The notes beneath the pieces were generated by a model that worked only from the letters and a program-made list of their open reading frames with translations, searched no databases and was not told the DNA's origin. This document shows positions 8,811 to 17,567 of a stretch of 64,000 bases of DNA, piece after piece. The number at the start of each line of letters is the position of its first letter. The stretch's first letter is position 1. The DNA comes from Streptomyces dangxiongensis (GTDB taxonomy: Bacteria; Actinomycetota; Actinomycetes; Streptomycetales; Streptomycetaceae), in NCBI RefSeq assembly GCF_003675325.1, contig NZ_CP033073.1, forward strand, positions 6,262,001 to 6,326,000. Reading direction: 5' to 3'. Both the position numbers and the translations under genes were made by a program.

Positions 8811-8829
8811 AAACTAGCAGTGCTAATTT
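8811..8829. promoter_or_regulatory. Candidate TetR operator, copy 2 (AAACTA-N7-TAATTT)
   Basis: AAACTAGCAGTGCTAATTT lies in the divergent gap between the TetR gene and the acyl-CoA dehydrogenase gene. It has the same arm sequence and the same 7-bp centre as 5544-5562. A site here would block both divergent promoters. Confidence 0.6.
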
Positions 8830-8871
8830 AAATGTACGGATTTCAAGAACCATCTGGTGTGGGGTGATCTC

Positions 8872-10026
8872 GTGGTGAACCTGGGACTCGGCGAGGAGCA
8901 GACGGCCGTACGGCAGCTCGCCCGGGACTTCGTGGAGCGCGAGATCGCCCCGCACGTCGTCGCCTGGGACCGGGCCGAGGAGGTCGACCGGGGCATCGTG
9001 AAGAAGCTCGGCGAGCTGGGCTTCCTCGGCCTGACCGTCGACGAGGAGTACGGCGGCTCGGGCGGCGACCACCTGGCGTACTGCCTGGTCACGGAGGAGC
9101 TGGGCCGCGGTGACTCCTCGGTCCGCGGGATCGTGTCCGTCTCCCTCGGGCTCGTCGCCAAGACGATCGCCGCCTGGGGGAGCGAGGAGCACAAGCGGCG
9201 CTGGCTGCCCGGCCTCACCTCCGGCGCGTACGTCGGCTGCTTCGGCCTGACCGAGCCGGGCACCGGATCCGACGCGGGCAGCCTCACCACCCGGGCCGTC
9301 CGCGACGGCGGTGACTACGTCATCAACGGCACCAAGATGTTCATCACCAACGGCACCTGGGCCGACGTCGTCCTGCTCTTCGCCCGCTCCACCGACGCCC
9401 CCGGCCACAAGGGCGTCTCCGCCTTCCTCGTGCCCGCCGACACCCCCGGCCTGACCCGCCGCGCCATCCACGGCAAGCTCGGCCTGCGCGGCCAGGCCAC
9501 CGCCGAACTCGTCCTTCAGGACGTGCGCGTCCCCGCCTCCGCCCTGCTCGGCGAGGAGGGCAGGGGCTTCTCCGTCGCCATGTCCGCCCTCGCCAAGGGC
9601 CGGATGTCGGTGGCCGCGGGCTGCGTCGGCATCGCCCAGGCCGCACTGGACGCGGCCGTGCGGTACGCCGGTGAGCGCGAGCAGTTCGGCAAGCCGATCG
9701 CCCGCCACCAGCTCGTGCAGGAGCTGATCAGCGACATCGCCGTCGACGTGGACGCGGCCCGGCTGCTGACCTGGCGGGTCGCCGACCTGATCGACCGCGG
9801 CGAACCGTTCGCCGTCGAGTCCTCCAAGGCCAAGCTGTTCGCCTCCGAGGCGGCCGTCCGCGCCGCGAACAACGCCCTCCAGGTGTTCGGCGGCTACGGC
9901 TACACAGACGAGTACCCGGCCGGCAAACTGCTGCGCGACGCCCGCGTGATGACCCTCTACGAGGGCACCAGCCAGATCCAGAAGCTGCTCATCGGGCGTG
10001 CCCTGACCGGCGTCTCGGCGTTCTGA
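8872..10026 (+). CDS. Acyl-CoA dehydrogenase
   Basis: A 384-residue FAD enzyme that introduces the alpha-beta double bond in acyl-CoA, passing electrons to ETF. It shows the flavin/substrate signature GCFGLTEPGTGSDAGSL near residue 122, the second signature QVFGGYGYTDEYPAGKLLRD near 340, and the catalytic-base glutamate in LYEGTSQIQ. Length is typical of short/branched-chain ACADs. I chose GTG 8872 because GGGGTGA (8860-8866) sits at the correct distance. GTG 8857 would lie upstream of that site. It is divergent from the TetR gene with the candidate operator between them. The chain-length preference cannot be told. Confidence 0.9.
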   Translation: MVNLGLGEEQTAVRQLARDFVEREIAPHVVAWDRAEEVDRGIVKKLGELGFLGLTVDEEYGGSGGDHLAYCLVTEELGRGDSSVRGIVSVSLGLVAKTIAAWGSEEHKRRWLPGLTSGAYVGCFGLTEPGTGSDAGSLTTRAVRDGGDYVINGTKMFITNGTWADVVLLFARSTDAPGHKGVSAFLVPADTPGLTRRAIHGKLGLRGQATAELVLQDVRVPASALLGEEGRGFSVAMSALAKGRMSVAAGCVGIAQAALDAAVRYAGEREQFGKPIARHQLVQELISDIAVDVDAARLLTWRVADLIDRGEPFAVESSKAKLFASEAAVRAANNALQVFGGYGYTDEYPAGKLLRDARVMTLYEGTSQIQKLLIGRALTGVSAF

Positions 10027-10086
10027 GTACGTCCCTGAGTATCCCGGCGGATGTGGCGCGGGCCGCGTCCGCCGATGCTGTGTCCC

Positions 10087-10374
10087 ATGAGTGACACACC
10101 GGTCAAGCAGCACAGCACGGCCGCCTTCCACGGTCAGGCCGTCGCCTCGTTCGCCGTCGCCCTGGCGGCCACCGCCATCGGCGTCTACCGGCTGGACGCC
10201 GGCGCCTGGGTCCGCGGCTTCCTCGCGATCGCCGTTCTCTACCTCGTCACCTCCGCCTTCACCCTCGCCAAGGTCGTCCGGGACCGCCAGGAGGCCGGGT
10301 ACATCGTCAGCCGCGTCGACCAGGCCCGCCTGGAGAAGCTGCTCGCCGAACACGACCCCTTCGACAGGCCGTGA
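10087..10374 (+). CDS. YiaA/YiaB-family inner membrane protein
   Basis: A 95-residue protein with two hydrophobic helices (AVASFAVALAATAIGVYRL and GFLAIAVLYLVTSAFTLAK), followed by VRDRQEAGYIVSRVDQAR. The spacing of the two helices and the TLAKVVRDRQEA ending match the YiaA/YiaB two-helix domain. Function in the family is unknown. ATG 10087 gives the family's normal N-terminus (HGQAVASF). It lies alone between the acyl-CoA dehydrogenase and the next TetR gene. Confidence 0.8.
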   Translation: MSDTPVKQHSTAAFHGQAVASFAVALAATAIGVYRLDAGAWVRGFLAIAVLYLVTSAFTLAKVVRDRQEAGYIVSRVDQARLEKLLAEHDPFDRP

Positions 10375-10412
10375 CACCTCGACGGCCCCGGTGACCCGGC
10401 CGGGCGGCCATG

Positions 10413-10428
10413 CTAAGCGCCCGCTCAC
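10413..10428. promoter_or_regulatory. Candidate operator, imperfect CTAAGC palindrome
   Basis: CTAAGCGCCCGCTCAC at 10413-10428 matches the perfect site at 11599-11614 in its left arm and in the GCT core of its right arm. It lies 48 bp upstream of the TetR start at 10476, consistent with autoregulation. Confidence 0.4.
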
Positions 10429-10475
10429 CGTCGGCGGTATGGTGGTGCTCCTGTCACGAGAGGGGCGAACCAGCG

Positions 10476-11099
10476 ATGAGTACGGCGGAGGAGACGACCG
10501 GCGGCGAAGTGGAGCCGTGGGAAGAGGTCACCCCGGACGCGGCCCGGCGGCTGCTCGTCGCCGCCGTGGAGGCCTTCGCCGAGCGGGGCTACCACGCGAC
10601 GACGACCCGTGACATCGCGAGCCGCGCCGGCATGAGCCCGGCCGCGCTCTACATCCACTACAAGACCAAGGAAGAGCTGCTCCACCGGATCAGCCGGATC
10701 GGCCACGACAAGGCCCTCGACATCCTGCGCACGGCGGCCGGCCGCGAGGGCGGCGCGTCCGAGCGGCTGGCGGACGCGGTCAGCTCCTTCGTCCGCTGGC
10801 ACGCGGGCCGGCGGACCACCGCGCGGGTCGTGCAGTACGAACTCGACGCCCTCGGCCCCGACGCCCGCGCCGAGATCGTCGCGCTGCGCCGCCAGGTGGA
10901 CGCCGAGGTGCGCGGGATCATCGAGGACGGCGTGGCCTCGGGCGAGTTCGACGTGCTGGACGTGAAGGGCACCACCCTCGCCGTGCTGTCGCTGTGCATC
11001 GACGTGGCCCGGTGGTTCACCGTGAACGGCCCGCGCACCCCCGAGGAGGTCGGCGCGCTCTACGCCGACCTCGTGCTGCGCATGGTGGGGGCGAGGTAG
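10476..11099 (+). CDS. TetR-family transcriptional regulator
   Basis: A 207-residue TetR protein. The helix-turn-helix region is RRLLVAAVEAFAERGYHATT, then DIASRAGMSPAALYIHYKTK, near residues 25-65. The C-terminal domain is of the fatty-acid/CoA-responsive type by general look only. ATG 10476 has GAGAGGGG ten bases upstream. It is convergent with the MaoC-like gene. A perfect palindrome before that gene (11599) and a weaker copy before this one (10413) suggest that it controls both. Confidence 0.88.
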   Translation: MSTAEETTGGEVEPWEEVTPDAARRLLVAAVEAFAERGYHATTTRDIASRAGMSPAALYIHYKTKEELLHRISRIGHDKALDILRTAAGREGGASERLADAVSSFVRWHAGRRTTARVVQYELDALGPDARAEIVALRRQVDAEVRGIIEDGVASGEFDVLDVKGTTLAVLSLCIDVARWFTVNGPRTPEEVGALYADLVLRMVGAR

Positions 11100-11112
11100 C
11101 CCCCCTCCGGGC

Positions 11113-11574
11113 TCAGAGGTAGTACCGGGACACCGACTCCGCGACGCACACCGGCTTGTCGCCGCCCTCGCGCTCCACCGTGAAGGCGACCGTCACCTGC
11201 ACCCCGCCGGTGACGTCCTCCACGCCGGTGATCGTCCCGGTGGCGCGCAGCCGGGAGCCGACGGGCACCGGGGCGGGGAAGCGGACCTTGTTCGTCCCGT
11301 AGTTCACGCCCATCTTCACGCCCTCGACCCTGATGAGCTGCGGCCCGAACAGCGGCAGCAGCGACAGGGTGAGGTAGCCGTGGGCGATCGTGGTCCCGAA
11401 CGGCCCGCCCGCGGCCTTCTCCGGATCCACGTGGATCCACTGGTGGTCGCCGGTCGCCTCGGCGAACAGGTCGATCCGCTTCTGGTCGACCTCCAGCCAG
11501 TCGGTGTGGCCCAGTTGCTCGCCCACGGCCGCCTTCAGCTCGTCGGGGGAGGTGAAGGTCCTCGGTTCTGCCAT
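11113..11574 (-). CDS. MaoC-like (R)-enoyl-CoA hydratase
   Basis: A 153-residue single hot-dog-fold protein. The hydratase signature is FAEATGDHQWIHVDPEKA near residues 37-54, carrying the catalytic Asp and His, and it is followed by GPFGTTIAHGYLTLSLL. These enzymes hydrate trans-2-enoyl-CoA in fatty-acid oxidation or polyketide/PHA supply. Length equals the usual stand-alone R-hydratase. The start at 11574 is preceded by GAGAGGCCGGG on its strand. The palindrome at 11599-11614 sits just upstream, so it is probably repressed by the neighbouring TetR. Confidence 0.9.
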   Translation of the reverse strand: MAEPRTFTSPDELKAAVGEQLGHTDWLEVDQKRIDLFAEATGDHQWIHVDPEKAAGGPFGTTIAHGYLTLSLLPLFGPQLIRVEGVKMGVNYGTNKVRFPAPVPVGSRLRATGTITGVEDVTGGVQVTVAFTVEREGGDKPVCVAESVSRYYL

Positions 11575-11598
11575 GTTCCCGGCCTCTCGCTCGCGTCT

Positions 11599-11614
11599 CT
11601 AAGCAACTGCTTAG
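11599..11614. promoter_or_regulatory. Perfect CTAAGCA-N2-TGCTTAG operator
   Basis: CTAAGCAACTGCTTAG is a perfect 7+2+7 palindrome 24 bp upstream of the MaoC-like start and before soxR on the other strand. Its weaker relative at 10413-10428 precedes the TetR gene at 10476. Confidence 0.6.
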
Positions 11615-11679
11615 CATGGTCGGGTGGAAGGGCGATGTCAACGGACGGCCCGGCCGGCCGGGTGGGTAATCTCTGCGGA

Positions 11680-12138
11680 GTGCCCCAGATTCCGGAGAAG
11701 ATCCACGAGCTGACCGTCGGCCAGTTGTCCGCGCGCAGCGGCGCCGCGGTGTCCGCACTGCACTTCTACGAGGCCAAGGGCCTGATCTCCAGCAGGCGCA
11801 CCCCGGGCAACCAGCGCCGGTACAGCCGCGACACCCTGCGCCGGGTCGCGTTCGTCCGCGCGGCCCAGCGGGTCGGCATCCCCCTGGCCACGATCCGTGA
11901 GGTCCTGTCCGGGCTGCCGCAGGAGCGGACGCCGACCAGGGAGGACTGGGCACGCCTGTCGGAGGGGTGGCGCTCGGAACTGGAGGAGCGGATCCAGCAG
12001 CTGAACCGCCTGCGGGACCATCTGGCCGACTGCATCGGGTGTGGGTGCCTGTCCCTGGAGAACTGCGTCCTGTCCAACCCGGACGACGTCTTCGGCGACC
12101 GCCTGACGGGCTCCCGGCTGCTTCCCGAGGGCCGCTGA
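11680..12138 (+). CDS. soxR: Redox-sensing MerR-family activator SoxR
   Basis: A 152-residue MerR-type regulator with the N-terminal helix-turn-helix VGQLSARSGAAVSALHFYEA and the dimerising helix beyond it. The [2Fe-2S] ligand cluster is CIGCGCLSLENC near residues 121-132 (C-X2-C-X-C-X5-C), the defining feature of SoxR. In Streptomyces, SoxR responds to redox-active metabolites and controls a few oxidoreductase and export genes. GTG 11680 gives the usual MPQIPEKIHELTVGQL N-terminus but has no spaced ribosome site. ATG 11635, behind GGAAGGG, would add 15 residues and is a real alternative. I see no SoxR-like palindrome next to the gene. Confidence 0.93.
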   Translation: MPQIPEKIHELTVGQLSARSGAAVSALHFYEAKGLISSRRTPGNQRRYSRDTLRRVAFVRAAQRVGIPLATIREVLSGLPQERTPTREDWARLSEGWRSELEERIQQLNRLRDHLADCIGCGCLSLENCVLSNPDDVFGDRLTGSRLLPEGR

Positions 12139-12229
12139 CCACGCCCCGCCCGAGCGCGACCTCGCCGTACGCCCCGAACTCCGCGCCCTGCCCAGGGCAA
12201 GCGCCGGGTGCACCCGCGCCCCGGCCGAA

Positions 12230-12480
12230 GGCGAGCGCCGGGCGCGCCCCTGCCGGGACAGCGCCGCCGCGACCAACCGGGCGTCGGAGTCCGCCTGTCG
12301 GCCGTCCGGCAGGAACAGGGGGTCCTCCAGGCCGAAGCGGGCGGCCAGGCCCCAGCCGCCGGTCAGCCGGAGCACCGGCCAGGTGCCGCCCTACTCGCCG
12401 TGCAGCAGCACCGGGCGGCCGTGTGCCGTGCCCGGCTCGGTCACGATGGTGCCGGACGCCGCCGACAGCGGTCGCGCCGT
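12230..12480 (-). pseudogene. Remnant of a BKACE (DUF849) beta-keto acid cleavage enzyme
   Basis: On the minus strand one frame reads RETARPLSAASGTIVTEPGT, then RPVLLHGE, then an in-frame TAG (12391-12393), and then GTWPVLRLTGGWGLAARFGL followed by EDPLFLPDGRQADSDARLV. The GLED...LPDG...LV pattern is the C-terminal end of DUF849/BKACE proteins. No upstream frame continues into the rest of the roughly 280-residue enzyme; only a short piece MPHLF in another frame (about 12490-12510) may belong to it. A nonsense codon and a missing N-terminus mark it as a dead fragment. It fills the gap between soxR and the zinc-ribbon gene. Confidence 0.6.
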
Positions 12481-12573
12481 CTCGCGGAAGAGAAGAGGTG
12501 CGGCATCCCCTGCGCACCCCCGCACCGGGTGCCGGCCCGCCGCTCGGGCCGCGCCCGGTGATCCCGCCACCGC

Positions 12574-13176
12574 TCAGGCCGACATGAGCAGGCGCTCCCG
12601 CCTGGCGTACTCCAGGGCCCGCGACGTGAGTACGGGCCGCGGCACGAGGATGCCGCAGTCCGCGCAGACCGGGCCGGAGGACGGCTCGTGGTCCAGGCCG
12701 TACCTCCAGACCAGGCGTTCCCCGTCGCACACCGGGCACGACGAGCCCGGTGCCCGCTCCAGCGCGGCGATCAGCCGGCGCAGCACCACCGCCAGCGACT
12801 CGCCGGGGTGGACCCGCGGGTCGTCGCACCAGGCGACCCCGAAGCCGCCCCAGGTCAGCCGGTGCCAGTCGTCGACACTGCCCGGCCGGCGCAACCCGTC
12901 GTGCTTCTCCTTCCTGCGCCGCTCCGTGAAGTCGGTCTCGTAGGCGAGCCAGACGTCACGGGCGTCCTCCAGCTCCTCCAGCGCGGCCACGAGCCGCGCC
13001 GGATCGGGGGAGCGGTCCTCCGGGCCGAAGCCCGCCCGGGAGCACAGATGGTCCCAGGTCGCTCGATGCCCGTAAGGGGCGAACTTCTCGAGGCACTTGC
13101 GCAGTGAGTACCGCCGCAGCGCCAGGTCACAGCGCGGATCGCGTACTTGTCTCGCCAGACTCCGGAAACCTGCCAT
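12574..13176 (-). CDS. Conserved hypothetical protein with a C-terminal zinc ribbon
   Basis: A 200-residue basic, soluble protein with no signal or membrane helix. Its C-terminal third carries CPVC (near residue 146) and CADC (near residue 171) about 25 residues apart, a typical zinc-ribbon pair. The N-terminal part is helical and charged (LEELEDARDVWLAYETDF, ERRRKEKHDGL). ATG 13176 is preceded by CAGGACG and by GGAGG somewhat further away. I do not recognise the family. It is divergent from the secreted acylase gene across a 208-bp gap. Confidence 0.7.
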   Translation of the reverse strand: MAGFRSLARQVRDPRCDLALRRYSLRKCLEKFAPYGHRATWDHLCSRAGFGPEDRSPDPARLVAALEELEDARDVWLAYETDFTERRRKEKHDGLRRPGSVDDWHRLTWGGFGVAWCDDPRVHPGESLAVVLRRLIAALERAPGSSCPVCDGERLVWRYGLDHEPSSGPVCADCGILVPRPVLTSRALEYARRERLLMSA

Positions 13177-13384
13177 CGTCCTGCACCTCCGTCACACCTG
13201 CACCTGCACTTCGGTCACTTCGGCGTCGTCGCACGGACGTCGCCGAATAGACGTATCGACAGGCGATTCGGCTCCATCTCTTCTCCGGTTCTCCTTGCGG
13301 ACTCCCGAAAGTGACGCATGTTCACCTTTGAACGTGGGGATACCGCCGGTAACGTTCGGCCACCACCTGTCGCTAGGAGCCGCC

Positions 13385-16174
13385 ATGCCACGGCGAAGTC
13401 CACGTACTGCCCCTGACAGACTGAGAACGTCCCGACGTCTTCCCGGGTTCCTGAAGACCGCGTCCGTATGCGTCCTCGTCGCCGGTCTCCTCGCTCCCTT
13501 CACTCGCACAGCGGCGGCGGCGGTCGACGCGACCGCCCCGAACGACTACTGCGGCGGCCAGTGTTCGGACATCGTGCCGCCCGGCGAGAACGGCAACGCG
13601 ACCCTCGCCCAGATCCTGCTCAACCAGGCCTTCGGCACCCAGCCGTCGCACGCCGAGGACCAGCTCGGCCCCTACGCCGGCCTGGCCACCGGCTACAAGG
13701 GACTGACCGACGCCACGATCAACACCTTCTTCAACGACGCCTCGTTCGGCGTCCCGTCCGGCCAGGTCGCCTCCACCGAGAAGCCGGCCGGCCGCGGCGA
13801 CGTGACGATCGTGCGCGACAAGAAGTCCGGCGTGCCGCACATCACCGGCACCACCCGGTACGGCACCGAGTTCGGCGCCGGTTACGCGGCGGGCGAGGAC
13901 CGGCTGTGGCTGATGGACGTCTTCCGGCACGTGGGCCGCGGCCGGCTGACCTCTTTCGCGGGTGGCGCCGCCGCCAACCAGGGCCTGGAGCAGCAGTTCT
14001 ACCGCGACGCGCCCTACACCGAGGCCGACCTCCAGGCGCAGATCGACAACGCGGTGGCGAAGAACGGCGCCCGCGGCCGGCAGGCCCTCGACGACGTCAA
14101 CGCCTACCTCGCCGGGATCAACGCCTACATAGACGCCTCCGACAGCGGCCGTTACTTCCCCGGCGAGTACGTCCTTACCGGTCACAAGGACTCGATCACC
14201 AACGCCGGCACGATCGACCACTTCAAGGTCACCGACATGGTGGCCCTCGCCTCCGTCATCGGCTCGCTGTTCGGCTCCGGCGGGGGCGGCGAGGTGAACA
14301 ACGCCCGGTCCCTGCTCGCCGCCCAGGCCAGATACGGCGTCGAGCAGGGCACCCGGGTCTGGGAGTCCTTCCGCGAGCGCAACGACCCCGAGGCCGCCCT
14401 CACCGTCCACGACGGCCGCAGCTTCCCGTACGCCGCCAAGCCCGCCGACGCCCAGGGCCAGGCCCTGCCCGACACCGGCTCGGTGACCCAGGAACCGCTC
14501 GTGTACGACCGCACGGGCAGCGCGGCCACGGCGAGCGCCCGGAAGATGTCCGCCACGGCCGCCGGGGCGACGCTCGGCTCGGCCCGGCGGGGCATGTCCA
14601 ACGCCCTCGTGGTGAGCGGCGAGCACACCGCCGGCGGCCACCCGATCGCCGTCTTCGGCCCGCAGACCGGCTACTTCGCCCCGCAGTTGCTCATGCTCCA
14701 GGAGATCCAGGGGCCGGGCATCAGCGCCCGCGGCGCGTCCTTCGCGGGGCTGAGCATGTACGTGGAACTCGGCCGCGGCCAGGACTACTCCTGGAGCGCC
14801 ACCACGTCCGGCCAGGACATCATCGACACCTACGCCGTCGAGCTGTGCCAGGACGACTACCACTACCTGTACCACGGCACCTGCACCGCCATGGACAAGG
14901 TCGAGCAGAAGAACGCCTGGTCGCCGACGGTGGCCGACGGCACGGCCGCGGGGTCGTACACCATGCGCGCGTGGCGCACGAAGTACGGTCCGGTGGCGTA
15001 CCGGGCGGCCGTCGGCGGCAAGAAGGTCGCCTACACCACCCTGCGCTCCTCCTACCTGCACGAGGCCGACTCGATCATCGGTTTCCAGATGCTCAACGAC
15101 CCCGACTACGTCAAGGGGCCCCAGGACTTCCAGAGCGCCGCGCAGCACATCAACTTCACCTTCAACTGGTTCTACGCCGACTCACGGCACACCGCCTACT
15201 ACAACAGCGGTGACAACCCGGTCCGGGCGGACGGCGTCGACGCGGAGTTCCCCGTCTGGGGCCGGCCGGCGTACGAGTGGCGGAACTGGGACCCGGCCAC
15301 CAACACGGCCGACTACACCCCGGCCTCCGCGCACCCCAACTCCATGGACCAGGACTACTACATCTCCTGGAACAACAAGCAGGCCGAGGAGTACACGACC
15401 GCGTCCTGGGGTGACGGCTCCGTGCACCGCGGCGACCTGCTGGACGACCGCGTCAAGAAGCTCGTCGCGGCCGGCGGGGTGACCCGTACGAAACTGGTGC
15501 AGGCCATGGCCGACGCGGGCCTCGCCGACCTGCGCGCCGAGGACGTGCTGCCCGAGCTGCTGAAGGTGGTCGACTCCGCGCCGGTGACCGACCCCACGGC
15601 CGCCGCGGCGGTGGGCAAGCTCAAGGCCTGGGTGGCCGCGGGCGCCAAGCGCACCGAGACGTCGGCCGGTTCGAAGACGTACGCCGACGCCGACGCGATC
15701 CGCGTCCTGGACGCCTGGTGGCCGCTGCTGGTGAAGGCGGAGTTCGAGCCGGGACTCGGCCCCGACCTGTACACCGCGATCACCGGCAGCCTGCCGGTCG
15801 ACGAGGCGCCGTCCGCCGGTCACGGTCCGACCGGCTCGCACGCCGGAAGCTCCTTCCAGTACGGATGGTGGAGCTATGTCGACAAGGACATCCGCGCGGT
15901 GCTCGGCGAGTCCGTGCGGGGCGGCCTGGCGCACACGTACTGCGGCGGCGGCAGCCTCGGCGCGTGCCGGGACACCCTGCTCGGCACGTTGAAGCAGGCG
16001 GCCGGCCTGACCGCCGCGCAGGTCTACCCGGGCGACGACCAGTGCTCGGCCGGGGACCAGTGGTGCGCCGACTCGATCACCCAGCGCACCCTGGGCGGTA
16101 TCAAGCACGGCAGGATCAGTTGGCAGAACCGGCCGACGTTCCAGCAGGTCGTGGAGTACACCTCGCACCGCTGA
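13385..16174 (+). CDS. Secreted penicillin-acylase-family amidase
   Basis: A 929-residue N-terminal-nucleophile hydrolase precursor. A signal peptide with an arginine-rich start and the core FLKTASVCVLVAGLLAPF ends near TAAAA (about residue 45). The alpha-chain region includes RDKKSGVPHITGTTRYG and YAAGEDRLWLMD. The autocatalytic junction GMSNALVVSGEHTAGGHP puts the nucleophilic Ser near residue 405, as the first residue of the beta chain. Family members cleave amide-linked acyl chains from beta-lactams, acyl-homoserine lactones or lipopeptides; which one cannot be told. Length fits the larger actinobacterial secreted forms. ATG 13385 has GGAG eight bases upstream. Confidence 0.9.
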   Translation: MPRRSPRTAPDRLRTSRRLPGFLKTASVCVLVAGLLAPFTRTAAAAVDATAPNDYCGGQCSDIVPPGENGNATLAQILLNQAFGTQPSHAEDQLGPYAGLATGYKGLTDATINTFFNDASFGVPSGQVASTEKPAGRGDVTIVRDKKSGVPHITGTTRYGTEFGAGYAAGEDRLWLMDVFRHVGRGRLTSFAGGAAANQGLEQQFYRDAPYTEADLQAQIDNAVAKNGARGRQALDDVNAYLAGINAYIDASDSGRYFPGEYVLTGHKDSITNAGTIDHFKVTDMVALASVIGSLFGSGGGGEVNNARSLLAAQARYGVEQGTRVWESFRERNDPEAALTVHDGRSFPYAAKPADAQGQALPDTGSVTQEPLVYDRTGSAATASARKMSATAAGATLGSARRGMSNALVVSGEHTAGGHPIAVFGPQTGYFAPQLLMLQEIQGPGISARGASFAGLSMYVELGRGQDYSWSATTSGQDIIDTYAVELCQDDYHYLYHGTCTAMDKVEQKNAWSPTVADGTAAGSYTMRAWRTKYGPVAYRAAVGGKKVAYTTLRSSYLHEADSIIGFQMLNDPDYVKGPQDFQSAAQHINFTFNWFYADSRHTAYYNSGDNPVRADGVDAEFPVWGRPAYEWRNWDPATNTADYTPASAHPNSMDQDYYISWNNKQAEEYTTASWGDGSVHRGDLLDDRVKKLVAAGGVTRTKLVQAMADAGLADLRAEDVLPELLKVVDSAPVTDPTAAAAVGKLKAWVAAGAKRTETSAGSKTYADADAIRVLDAWWPLLVKAEFEPGLGPDLYTAITGSLPVDEAPSAGHGPTGSHAGSSFQYGWWSYVDKDIRAVLGESVRGGLAHTYCGGGSLGACRDTLLGTLKQAAGLTAAQVYPGDDQCSAGDQWCADSITQRTLGGIKHGRISWQNRPTFQQVVEYTSHR

Positions 16175-16192
16175 GATGACACGGGCGGCGGG

Positions 16193-17485
16193 TCAGCCGA
16201 TGCGGCCCGCCGCCATCACCAGCCGGGCCAGTTCGGGGTGCACGATGTCGCTGTGCGCCCCGGTCGGCGCGCCCCCGCGCCGCACCACGGACGCCGCGTC
16301 GACGTTCACGCACCCCGACGCGGGCAGCGCACCGCTCAGGGCCGCCGCCAGGTCCAGCCGGGCGGTGCCCGGCACCCCCTGCACCCCGTCGTGGCCGAGG
16401 GCGCCCCACCGCGGGCCCAGTACGGCCGCGATCTCGCTGCCCACGCAGGAACGGTCGTCCCCGGCCAGCCGGGAGGCCAGCGGGTAGAACGTGCCGAGAG
16501 CCGCGTCGAAGTGCGAGTAGCAGCAGACCAGGGGACCGTCGACGCGCCGCTGCCGGTCCCTGAGCGCCCCCGCCCGGTCCGGGGCGTGCGGCAACCGGGC
16601 CGTGAACGCGTAGTGCGAGAAGGCACCTTGGAGCAGGGTCACGGACTTGACCGTGTCCACCCCCTCGGGCAGCCCGCGCAGCGCGAACGCCACCAGCCGG
16701 CCGCCGAAGCTGTGCCCGACCAGATGCACCCGCACCCCGGGCGCCACCGCGGCCAGCCGCCCGAGCAGCGGCCCCAGCCCCCGCTCGCCGACCGTCCCGG
16801 CCCGCCCCTTCATCTGGTGGTACGTGAGCTGCCGCAGCAGTTCCTTCGCGCCGTCCCACGGGTTCGGCAGGCTGAACCGCGCGGTGCCTCCCGCCGCGTC
16901 CAGCGCGTCCAGCGCCTCGGCGAACTGCTCGCACGCGGCCACCGGATCGCCGCCGGACACGGCCGGTTCACCGGCCTCGTCCGTGTCGGCGGCGCACGCC
17001 GGCTCCCCGTCCGCCAGCGACCGCGCCAGCCGGCCGAACTCCGTCAGCCCCCCGGCGCCGCCCGGCCGTTCGTCGAGCATCCCGGCCAGCCGGTCCACCA
17101 CCGCCGCCCGGCCCGGGAACGTCTCCGACAGCGCGCGCCGGGTGCCCTCGTCCAGTCCCCGGCGCGGTGCCGCCGCCACGGCCGCCACGGATCCCGGGAA
17201 GTCCGGGACCGGCTCGTCGCTGAACCGCATCGACGGCCAGATCACGCCGGCGTACCCGAGCCGGGCCTTCGGCGCGAGCCGTGGGAACGGGGCGAGGAAG
17301 CGGCGGTACAGCGCGGTCGCGCCCGAACGGTCGTTGTTCCAGCCGTGCGAGAAGACGACCAGGTCACGTACGCCGTGCTCGGTGACCTGCGCCAGCAGCC
17401 GGTCGCGTTCCAAGGCGTCGCCGTCCCCGTCCGCGTCGAAGGTCAGCTCCCAGTAGGGAGTCACGTTCGTCCCAGGATCCGTCAT
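16193..17485 (-). CDS. Alpha/beta-hydrolase fold protein (lipase-like)
   Basis: A 430-residue protein with an N-terminal strand-turn typical of alpha/beta hydrolases (LVVFSHGWNND near residue 42) and a nucleophile elbow VHLVGHSFGGRLVAFALRG near residue 255, so Ser is the likely nucleophile. A His near the C-terminus (GAHSDIVHPELARLV) may complete the triad. No signal peptide or membrane helix is seen, so it is probably cytoplasmic. ATG 17485 follows GAGGGAGCC. Upstream in-frame codons as far as 17557 look non-native. Substrate unknown. It converges with the acylase gene and is followed upstream by the NamZ-like gene on the same strand. Confidence 0.8.
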   Translation of the reverse strand: MTDPGTNVTPYWELTFDADGDGDALERDRLLAQVTEHGVRDLVVFSHGWNNDRSGATALYRRFLAPFPRLAPKARLGYAGVIWPSMRFSDEPVPDFPGSVAAVAAAPRRGLDEGTRRALSETFPGRAAVVDRLAGMLDERPGGAGGLTEFGRLARSLADGEPACAADTDEAGEPAVSGGDPVAACEQFAEALDALDAAGGTARFSLPNPWDGAKELLRQLTYHQMKGRAGTVGERGLGPLLGRLAAVAPGVRVHLVGHSFGGRLVAFALRGLPEGVDTVKSVTLLQGAFSHYAFTARLPHAPDRAGALRDRQRRVDGPLVCCYSHFDAALGTFYPLASRLAGDDRSCVGSEIAAVLGPRWGALGHDGVQGVPGTARLDLAAALSGALPASGCVNVDAASVVRRGGAPTGAHSDIVHPELARLVMAAGRIG

Positions 17486-17567
17486 GCCAGGCTCCCTCGT
17501 CCCCCGAGCACGGTGTGCTGCGCCCGTATCGTCCTGCGGGGACGAGGGGTTGGCCATACGGCGCGGC

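Noticed and set aside
12140..12560. Plus-strand open frames between soxR and the zinc-ribbon gene
   Set aside because: The minus strand carries a recognisable BKACE remnant; the plus-strand translations are low-complexity Arg/Pro/Ala.
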